From Antedon mediterranea (lineage: Eukaryota > Echinodermata > Crinoidea > Comatulida > Antedonidae), in the NCBI RefSeq assembly GCF_964355755.1, contig NC_092677.1:24214101-24278100 (forward strand): DNA of 64,000 nt, read 5' to 3'. Positions 13,169-25,100 of the stretch are shown in pieces (positions within the stretch are counted from its first letter, which is position 1; every line of letters begins with the position of its first letter). A model generated the notes under the pieces. That model did not search any database and was not told where the DNA came from. It saw only the letters and a list, made by a program, of their open reading frames with translations. The position numbers and the translations under genes were made by a program.

Positions 13169-16100
13169 GTATGTATTGATAAAAAGCATCAAGCCTGTAG
13201 CAAGTAGGGAGGGTTCTCTTTTCTAGAATTGAGGAAATGTTCATGAGCTACAGTAGGCCTAGGCAGATAGGCCTATTTATCACTTTCCACTGCTTGCCTC
13301 TAATTTGATTGGTCAGTTCATTGAAACACCTTGCAACTTCTTCCCAGGATTATTATACATTATAGATACAAAACAATAAAAAACAGAAGTGTTACATTAG
13401 CAATCTTGTTCTGTGTGCCTACATTAGTAGCATTCTATTGAACATTTAGTTTATCCACTTTTAACAACAAACAAATCTAGAAATTGTAAACAAACATAGT
13501 ATAAAAGCACAGGTGGTATTTATTTACCAACAAACAATGCCTGTTAAAAGGCCAGGTGTCCAGATATATTTACCTGTTGATACAGATGTCAATGTATTTC
13601 AAGTGTTAGTAAGTATTGTTAATAAGTGTTGTACTGTACTGCAAAATCTCTAAATTGGAGACTGAAAAATAGAGTTTCTTTTCTGATATAAAAAGATGTA
13701 AACATATAAAATCTTATACTATATGAATTACAAACTGCTTATTTCAAATTTGCAAATTTTTTTAACAGAGAAAAAATGATATTGGAACATAGGGAGAGAG
13801 AAAAGCTTGCAGAGGATGTAAGACGAGGGGAGCGTGAAAAGGAACGCGAGAGGGAAGAACGAGAATCAGAGAGGATTCGATCAGCAGCTGCTCATGACCG
13901 GCATAGACCGCGCTCAAGAGATGAAGAACGACATTACCATTCCTCAAAAGGTGAAATTAATTCTATGTTCTAACACAATGTATTGTACTAATTTAATTAG
14001 CATGCACAATTCTGCCCATTGATATACTCAAAATAAATTATTAATTTATAAATGATAAAGATGTGAAAATCTGCGAGCACAAGAAAAAGCCTTCCCAACC
14101 AAGATTCGAACCCGGAACATTCTGCTTGATATGCAGATCATTAGACCACTTGTCAAAATTTGATTGGATAGCGAATCTTTAATATCATCTCTGTGGTATG
14201 ATGGATCAACACTTGTTCTCATTTGTACGAACATGCAACAGTGATACATCAGTTGCTAGAACATGGGCATTCAGATTTTTAATTCACATTGTTAATTATG
14301 TGATTCTAACAGTGTTACGACTGACTATTTTTAACCAAATGTTGTTTATTTTATCCTAAAAACATACGACATAACACAAAAATTGTTTTTTGTATCATGA
14401 AATACATTCTTTTTCGATTATGACAATTAAAAAATATATCGCAGAAAAATATCATATTTTTAATTTACACTGATTAATATTACAATATCTCTTTACGTTA
14501 CCATAACTGATATTGATAATCAAAAGGTTTATCATGAGGTTTAATTGCGAATGTACAGCATCCATTTCACCAAAAAATGTCTGGATATTGTTAGATTTCA
14601 GTACATATATTACATTCTCCCTACTGTACAGTTTCTTCTTTGTCTCTTTTAATTTAATATTGTATTCTGTGATATACACGCCTATTAGAAGTATCTAGTA
14701 TAAATAGCATTATCATCTTATCCAAAGTCTCAGAGTACAAATAGCATTGTCACCTCTATAAGCCATCACTTGGGAGAGATATTGTTCTTAACATGCTTCC
14801 TAAATTATGAAATTTCATCCAAACGATGTTATAATTATACTCTTTAATTGTATAAATGGTGAATGTTGATAACTTGATCATTTAATTGTAGCTTTCGTTT
14901 CAAGATAACCTATGTCTGTAATGTGTCATATTACAAGATTGTATATGCATCACAAATTATACTTTTCAGTTATTAGTGAGGTTAAAGGTTATGCTAATAT
15001 GAATGATGATCTATAAATGAAACTTAAATCTATTTACCATGCTATTTGTGAGCCAATTTTAATGAAACTTTCACCTCCAATTATGTTGTTCTCTTGCTCA
15101 TAATCTAGTTGGTTAGATTGTCCCTCTGGTTAATAGTACCAATAGGTTGTTCCTCTTGGTACTAACTACCTCATAATCTGTTTAATAGTACCAATAGGTT
15201 GTTCCTCTTGGTACTAACTAGCTCATAACCTGGTTAATACCAATAGGTTGTTCCTCTTGGTACTATCTAGCTCATAATCTGTTTAATAGTACCAATAGGT
15301 TGTTCCTCTTGGTACTAACTAGCTCATAACCTGGTTAATACCAATAGGTTGTTCCTCTGGGTACTAACTAGCTTATAATCTGATAAATACCAATAGGTTG
15401 TTCCTCTTAGTACTAACTACCTCATAATCTGGTTAATAGTACCAATAGGTTGCTCTACTTGGTACTAACTAGCTCATATTCTGGTTAATAGTACCAATAG
15501 GTTGTTCCTGTTGGTACTATAACTAGCTCATAATCTTGTTATTTACCAATAGGTTGTTTCTCTTCATACTTACCAGATCTGGACTGGTTTTGTACCATTA
15601 GGTAGTATAGGCTGGAATGGTTATTACCAAGACTACACAAATTATGAGCTGCTAAGTGATTTAGTTGATTAAAAAGTGTGCATCTGGAGATTTTATCAGT
15701 GTATAAAATCAGAATAATAAAAAGGCCAACTCAGACAGCGTAGTACAACAATTCCCAGTTTGTTGGGCCTTGTTTTATGACGCTGTCTGAGTTTACCTTT
15801 GCTCACATCTGTATTTACAGATTTAGTTTGATAATTGCTATGATTCAGTTGGTACATTGCTAACATATTGCAATAACTTATTTTGTGTTGTTTTGTTCTG
15901 CAATACAGAGCCGCCACCAGCTCATCTTAAAGAATCTCATTCTAACCATCACAATCACCATCGTGTTTCTCATCACAACTCTGACATGAACGTGCACATG
16001 GCGCACCAACATCACAGAATCAAAGAAGAGAAGTGGTCGAATAAACCAACTGATTACAGGAAAGAGGTCACTGAAGGTCATAGCGTATCACCACATTATA

Positions 16101-16425
16101 GGAATTCAATTATGACGCAAGAAGTAAGTTAAACGACAATCGTATTGTCTTTGGGTAGACTTTTCGATTGGATTGGTAGAGGTAAAACTCAGCCTTCTAT
16201 CTAGTACTGTATGGATAAACTGGCTGCCCGTATCTATAGTATTATACTGAAACCCATCTTAACTATCATCAATCATCATCATCTTAATTAAAAATATAAA
16301 ACAATCTTATTCCTCCACTCGAGTAATTAGTATTATATCGGATGCGCTATGAACAGTGGGCAAGGCCGTTTAGTACAAAGAACTTGCACATGCATGTTTA
16401 CAATGAGAGTTTGCATCACAATTCT

Positions 16426-16461
<36 letters not shown>

Positions 16462-19400
16462 TTTTACCTACTTAATATACAACACTTTTAACGTTATTCT
16501 TGTTTTTTTATTTTTGTTTCATTCGTTTTACCTTGCAACATTGACAAAATGGACGTGTAGATGTAGTAGACACTATAATAGCCATATCCCAATACACTTC
16601 ACCCGTAGATAAAGGCTCAACTAATTTCCTTTCTAAACAGATGGTGAATGATCTCTGTCACCCTTGACTGACGAGCGCCTACCCTTACACTAGGACCTTC
16701 TTCTCATAAAAGCAATTTCATTTTTGTTAGAATAATGTATTTTCACGTATATACAGTCGAAAACTGGAATCAGTCCAACAACCAAAATTGTCTAAAGGTA
16801 GCAAATTAACTCCTATTTCAAGATAATTCAGGTTTTATACTGTACAATTAGTCCATCTAGTGTATCCTTGCCTTGAATATTGATACATTTGAAGTTTAGT
16901 AGGATCAGAGGCAGAAAAATTGCAGAGCTATAAACAAAATACACAGCAGGATTTGCATTTTATTGTTAAAATCCTTTTTGGTGTAGCTCCAGATTGGGAA
17001 CCTTGAGCCCGTATGTATTTAATCCTTACCTAGCACATGAGTCATGTAAAACGACAGTACGTGTTTCTTAGGCAATTAAGTATAAACAGAATTATGTACA
17101 GAAGTCAACATATTTGTAGTATCAAATATTAATTTCACAATAATTGTGAATGTCTTTGTGAAATATTTTGGCAGGTGTCAAATGAGTACTAGCACGATGT
17201 CCACTTAAAATTGACTTAAAAAAAACAATGTCCACTAAAATATAATGTACATTAAAAACAATAATAAGATCAATAATATACAATGTATACATAATAATAT
17301 ATAGATAATTCTGCTAGAAAATAACTAGGATAGGATATTAGATAGCTTAAGGTAATTTGGAGATTATAGACTTCTTCCTACATTTTTTTACGGTTATAAG
17401 CTACAGATTATGTTTTTTTTAAACATGCAAAATGTTCATAATGTTTTCTTGATATTTTTCAGTCTTCATCAAAAAGTGAACATCGTAATTCTGAAGAAAG
17501 GACAATGCGTGAGCATCTACTACGACAGGAACGACATATGGCAAAAAGGTATGCGCAGGAATACTGGTTATAGTAGTATGCTGGCTAGCGGCACTGAAAC
17601 TGAGTGATATTCCAGTTACCTGGTTCGAATCTTAAAGCAATACTAGGATTATATCTGATGTTTGGATGTATGCTGAAATACGATTGGTGGTTAACATGCT
17701 TGCCTTCCAATCCCAAGATCCAGATCCAGAATTTTTACTCGTTCAACTCCACTCCCTAAGCTTCAAATGAGACTGTATACACCCTGGGCAAGTTACTTGC
17801 TGTTGGATGCGTATGAAAACACTTCAATATATTCTGGAAATTAGATTATTAAGCAATCTTTTATTTTGCTCAAATGCCTACCAGCATGCCATAACAACAA
17901 GTGATCTCTTTCCAAGTATATAAACATAACATACTCATAGACCTTTACTCGTATAGCTAGTGGTGTCTGACATTCATTATTATTTAACACTTATACAATC
18001 TATTATTTTTTAATACGGCCTTCCTTCAAGTTTGGTAATCAATTTGTATCACCCAACACCCATACTAGATCACAACCCACAGCAACTAAGACCGAAGTCT
18101 ATTATTGAAATAAAAGATTTGATTTGTACGAATCTGTCGACACGCGGTTTAAGTGCCCAAATTGAAAGTCACAGCACGCGGAGAGCAGTAGGTCTGGAAG
18201 GGTTAACGATAGTTTTCCTGTGTGAACCTGTTTGGAACAGATGCAATGAATCAGATAGCGTCCAGGGGACTATTTCCAACATTAGACCACTATCGACAAT
18301 TTGTCCACACGTGGTCAAATGCCAAGGGTATTTAAATAGCTATAAGTAGCAAAATATTTGATAAAACTAGCAACAGTTCTTGTAAAAACTATCACAAACT
18401 ACATATCACTTAATAAAAACAACTTCTTAAAAAGTTATCAGGCTGTCTGTTGAATCTGAAAACACAACTACTTCTCAGCTTTTCATTGGTATTTTTCCAA
18501 TTAGGTTTTTTGACAAGTGGAATAAACATTCTAGTATTAAATCCTTATCAATTGGAAAATATAAAATACAGCAAATATTCACACACTTTTTGTAAATATC
18601 ATCCTCTATGTTTAGATATATTGTTAATATATTTAAAACTATGAGTTGGCAGTGCATTCATTTCTCTAGACTAGATGTTACACTTTTAGAACACATTCAC
18701 CTCTGGCGTGTCATCCATTCCATCATTTGAAATCTTTACTGCTAGAAAATAAATTCGATTTTGAGCAAATATTTTCTGATAATAATTTTTTTTAAAATAT
18801 AAATTATGTCAATTTTTTTAACCTAAAATTGTTTGTTCTTTGCTCTTTTTTTTTTAAATGTGAAGACTGCATTATGAAAAAATTAAGTCAATTGACATTT
18901 CTATATAAATGTATAGTACTAAAGTAATCATAAACATAATCAAATGAGGTATAGTAATCATACAATATGCGATATTAATGATCTCGGTGTCGCTCTACTG
19001 GGAACATCATAATCTAAAAACATTAACTAGGGTAATTGGTTACCTAATATGTAACATAGGGAAAATTAACGGTTATAGAATGACGAGAAAGGGAGATCAA
19101 AACTACAATTGTGTTGTTAAATCATAATTCCACAAAAGTGCAACATATCCTATGAACTATAACTGTAGATCAAATGAGCGGTTTTTCACGCTGCTGCGCT
19201 AGTCCGCTACGTCCCATTAGGACTACTCAATCAGAAGCTAAAGCAAGCAGCAGTTATAGTTCTAAGGACAGACAGTTTTGTGAAAATGGAAACTCCACTA
19301 TAATTTATTGATTCCAGCTGCTACAGTAGACCCAAAAAACGTCTGGGAAAGAGTCTATTAGGACATGTCATGCTAAAATTACAAATCTCTAATAAGCATT

Positions 19401-22117
19401 TCTGGTATATTCACTGTCAGTTTGTGTTTGTAATAGGATACTTCACAATTGAAATATCTAGGGTGATGAAGTGACCCCCAGATTTGACCTTAGCAATAAA
19501 ATTAACTAAAGTGACAGAAATTGAGTATTCACTTCTGTAACAAAAAAAATAATATTTATTCACATATAAAAAAAGAAAAGAAACCCAAAAACCATTGTCT
19601 GACAGACAATTTAAGTATTTGTTGCTTTAAATTACATTTTTTTCAGGTAAAATAACTATTATGTGACAATAAAATGACACATTAAAAAACATTTAAAATA
19701 AAAAATATTTTTCAATAAGCGAGCAGCGTTTTTTGTAAGAAATATTTCTTGTTTATATATTATGAAAGCAGTGTTAGTTAGTACTCGCGTAATTATCAAC
19801 CTTGAAAGTTGTCAAGATATTTATGATAATGTCAAAAGCAATATTGATAAATGTCAGATAAGTTACTAATTTAGAAATCATTTGATTTAGACCACTGAAT
19901 ATGATTAATATGAAGATTTTTTTTGTCTTTATATTTACGTTTTTATAATTCTAAAACAACATTTATTTGTGAATTACTGTAATATGAGAACATGTTTCTT
20001 TTATCTTGTAGGCTTGAAAGAGAACGCGAACGTGAAAGAGAAAAAAGTAATTCAGAACATATGCGAAAGGTTCTTAGAGTTGATATACCAAGCTCTAAGC
20101 CACCACCTCTGATATCACCAAGCAAATCGAACCAGGAAGAACTTTTACGACAAAAGTTATTTGATCGTAGGACTGTAAATCATGTGCATCAGGTGGCTAA
20201 TCAATATGAATATGACAGGTTACCGCCAAACAGCATTGAACCAACCGCACTTTCAAATAAACAGGCACAAAATAATCACGATAGTTTATCACGTAGCCCT
20301 CACTTGCACAACTCGGATTCTGATAGAACCAACGCACCAGCTGATAAAGTAAGGCATTCTTATAAACCAGAGCGACCGAACGCTACAAACTACCCATATG
20401 ATTACCGTAAACAAAGAAACAATGAATTTGTACCGCAGCCTGTTAATAATTTCACGCGTTCGTGGATGATACCTGAAAATAACGTTTTAAGTAAATTAGA
20501 TTTGGAAGAAAAGAAACGGCAAAAGTCGAGACAAATTGGAATTTATTTTACAAGTGACAGTGAATCAGATAGTGAGGAGGATGTGGAGGACAAGAAGGAG
20601 CGATACCGAATGAAAATGGAAAAAATATCTACCAAGTCATGCTTTCCGTTGGATAGGTCAAAAGATAAAATGAATTTATTTTCAACGGTTGGACTTGTAA
20701 CACAAAGAAAGAAAGAAGGTACTGTATACAGTGCATTTGAAGGGTAGAATACAATTTTGAAAATAAATAGTAAGGGTGCATATATTAAACTTTTAAGAGT
20801 ATGGAGATAAAAGGGTTATGGAGATAAAGTTGAGACCAAAAATATGTAGTTTACAATGACCTAATTTTCTCGATTCTGAGACATTTATATACTATTCTAT
20901 TTTAGCACTTAAATCACAAAAACGCTTAAAAAGACGGATAATGCTACAAGAAGATTGCCTACCACCAACAAAGTCTCTTAAAATGGAAGAGCCAAAAGGA
21001 GAGTTGCCATCTCCACTACCGATCACGACATCTGAATTTGAATGTCAACCAGACTACAGGAGCAAATGTCACTTCTTTGGTGGTTTGTCGCTAGAAGTAG
21101 TTGTACCTGAAAGAAGGAAAGGTTAGTTTGTAGTTATTGGTTATTATTCTTTTCTGGATCATACCTGATAGTTGGATGGTTAGAAAAAATGTTGCTTGTG
21201 ATAAGTTTCTCTCCATAGTCTATGCTAGGAAACTTTAGTAAGCAAACTTAAGCAAGCAAACTCTAAAGTTTTTGCAAGAAATGTTTTCCCAATGTTTTGC
21301 TTTTACAAACTTAGCATGAATTTAGCCACGCACCTTTCAGACAAACTGAAAAAGAGCCTTTGTGAGCCTGTGATCCTGCAGGTGAACAAAATGACAGCCT
21401 CCAGTAGCTAGAGTAGACAGCACCACAAAACACGTTGGTCATGTCTACTAGGTGTAGACTTAAAGTGTGTAGCTGCTACCCTGACAAACAATAGTTGGTA
21501 TCAATAGTGTTATAGGTATACGTCCAACATGTGTTCCAGAAAACGTAAACAAAACGAAGACACTTGTCCTTGAATTACTGGGATAGAGTGACTCGTTTCT
21601 CTTGTTTTCCTCTGCATCAATTTTCACACAATTTCCACTTGTTTTCATTTATTTAAAAATCTGCCTTTCACTTTCTTAAAAGACAATGTGAATAGTAATA
21701 TTTTTAGAAAGAATTCTACTGACCTATTAATTAGCATGGTATATCAATGTAAAACAACTTCTAATATATATATATAAGCTGTTTTGTTTTTTAGTCTCAT
21801 TCCAAAATTGTTTATATCTCTACCAAGCTACCTTCTTTGTTTTCTACTCTTATTCAGACTCCACCCTGGCTCCCTTTGTTATATTTCTTTTATTCCTGTC
21901 CACCCAGGCAGCACTTGCAGCTTTATACTATGACGTTATCCAAATTCCTTCACTTGCACTGATGAAGGGCTAGTGTTGCCCGAAAGCTCTGCTAACTTTT
22001 CTGGCTGTTTACTTTATCGTTTTGATTTAGCTTTTCGCTTTTTATTTTTGTATCTCCATTGAGATCCAGCCACTGATACCCACAGCATTGTCATTTTTTT
22101 CAGTAATTTGCCTTTGG

Positions 22118-22163
<46 letters not shown>

Positions 22164-25100
22164 TTGCACTGATGAAGGGCTAGTGTTGCCCGAAAGCTCT
22201 GCTAACTTTTCTGGCTGTTTACTTTATCGTTTTGATTTAGCTTTTCGCTTTTTTTTTTTTTATCTCCATTGAGATCCAGCCACTGATACCCACAGAATTG
22301 TCATTTTTTTCAGTAATTTGTCTTTGGATATATATATATATATATATATTAATAAATATGCTGTATGGATTATTATTTTATGATTGTTTTATGTAATACA
22401 TAAAAGGCAAATATTACTGTAGCACAATGTGGTATTATTGAGGTTATACGAAAAGGGTGTGGCGAAATGTCAATCATTTGTCATCCACATACATCATCGA
22501 CATTTGATTCAACACCACGAGGGAGTTTATTCGTGATCTTGTTGACGTATCATTACAACTGCGCGTCCTTTCAAATAGTGTCGACTTGCATTCTATCATT
22601 CTTAATTTTGTATTGTCTTCAGCTAGGTTATTTCTTTTTAACAACGTTTTTATTGTATTGCAGTAAATCTTATAAATATAATTGTCATGTATAGTATTAG
22701 TACATACATTTATAATTTTATATAGTTTCTGCTTCAAAATTTTATATAAAAGAATTTTATTGTAGAAAGAATTGTTCATTATAAATTTACTTTAAAAAAG
22801 AATTTTTTTTAAAGTTCTAGAGTTGTATTTTTCTGTTTTTAGCGATGGATAAAGAACAAGCGATAATTTTGGCATACAGGGCCAAGAGAAGAGAAAATGA
22901 ACTAAAGGCGAAGGAACAGAATAACAATGTAGATGTTTCTCAAAAGAAAACCGATCAGAATATTACAGGTATGTATTTTTTTTCCCAACTGACTTGCGTG
23001 ACAGTCTTGAATATAAATAAATTAAATATAATTTGGCCCTGTATGCCAAAATTATCGCTTGTTCTTTATCCATCGCTCAAAACAAGAAAAATACAACTCT
23101 AGAACTTTAAAAAAAATTCTTTTTTAAAGTAAATTTATAATAAATTAAATATAATGTACATTTAATATAAATTCCCAATTCTAACATTGTTTGTAGTATT
23201 ACTGTTGATATTGCCTTGATAACCATCCACATACAGATTCAGATAAATTACTGTAAATGAATATCGTCTAACGGTGCGCGTGATATTCAATTCAATTCAA
23301 TTCAATTCAACTTTATTTCAGACAAACTGTCCATATGAAACATATAAATACAATAAAAAAAATAAAAAATTAAAAAAAATAATACAAAACATTATGTGAC
23401 AACCGTCATGGAGAGAGGACTAATAATTATTTGTTGACAAATAGTGCCTCTTAAAATACATGTGGATTATGTTCTGGGATTTGGATTATGTTTTGGGATT
23501 TGGATTATGTTTTGGGATTTATTGGATTGTATTCTATCGGCACGATTGACCGATATACAACAGAATTAGGGAGCACATACCTTACCATACTGATAGAAAA
23601 TTAGGTGCATGTTTTGCTTTGGCAATAGGAAACAATGAATTTCACATTGTTAACTGTGCCGATAGCACTAAACAAAATATTGACTATCTGCACAGTTTCT
23701 ATAGTAGGAAATCTATTCCAGCTTTCCATGGCTTACATCAACACACATTATCAGCAGTACCTGTTCTCATTTCTCGTATCCAGGTTTGGGAGTTTGTAAA
23801 TGTAGTGCTGTTGGGAGACTTACTTTTTCCACAGACTTCATCATTGTATTTTTTAAATATTTTTTTCAGTAGCAGCTGATGCTAAACAACCAGTGCAATC
23901 AAACAAACATGAATGTGAAAGTGACGGACCCACTTCAAGTCCACCACATTCCACAGCAAGTCCAGTTTTATCAAACCCTAGCCCTCTTCTACAAATAGCG
24001 CCACCAAGAGATAACAAAGATGACAATGGTTTAAGCAATCAATACCAACATGGCAAAATGTTGCACGATAAAATTATTCCTTCTTTGCGACACAAATCGA
24101 ACAATATCATGCGAGACATTAAGAAAGAACAGTATGATCCTGAGGCTAGGGCGACGTTGAAGTACGGTCCAGATATGTTTAGACACTCGCCCTCAATTTC
24201 ATCAACAAAACCAAAGACTTTGGCCGAACAATTTGTGCAAGAATTTCACCAATCTGTATTGAGGACAACCCAGGAGTCACTTGCTAATCAAAAGTCAGGT
24301 AAATAATGATTCAAACAAATATCAAAATAAATGGATAGTAAATGTATAACTGTAATGGTGGTTTCTGAGGGTCAGAGTTCAAAATGGAAATACATTTACT
24401 ACTAACATTCATTTACTTCCTTTAAAAGCTGGGATGTACATCATAGGCCTAGCATACCCAGTCAAGTAGTCTAGACACTGTTCACGCCCTGCTCAGGCTC
24501 TATAAAGTGACCCTGCTTAGGTCATATAGGAACTGACACTGCTCATCCTACACTTGAATGTTGCTAATTAGTAATGACTTTTGTACAGTATTCCAATGAT
24601 GCACTTGACCTAGAGAAAATTATATTAGCTGCAATTTTTTATGAAGTTGATTTATGTCTGATCTTGGATATCAATCCTTGTTGACCTGTTCAAATACACA
24701 CACGATTGAGTTCCTTTATTGGCAAAATGATTTTAAAATCCAGTTACTCTAATAAATGACCGTCTTTACACATTAAATATCTAAGTAACTAATTTTGCAG
24801 GCCAGAATTCGGTAGTTTATCATCCTAGAGCAGAGTCTCCGAAGACAAAAAGGCGGGAAACTGTGATCAACCTTTCTTCACAACAATCTGCGTCGTCCGC
24901 TGAAACAACGTTTAAAAAGGACCAGGAGCAAGAGTGCAGTAGAAGTGAGGATTCTGGCTTTAAATGGCCAGGATTGGAAGTGCTGATGGAGGCCTACAGG
25001 AAACATATGAATGGTAGGCCTACAATATTTCCTAAAGCCTAGTGTACACTGGCAAACATTTGGCATTTGCCAAGAAAAGTTTTCTAATGTTGACAAACTT

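Noticed and set aside
14072-14160. Functional tRNA gene
   Set aside because: Acceptor arms do not pair and the D arm is poor. Only the A/B-box-like parts survive.
18032-18349. 105-codon plus-strand frame in a GSE1 intron
   Set aside because: No recognisable domain, no supporting splice sites in the GSE1 frame, and no conserved counterpart between exons D and E, which join cleanly.
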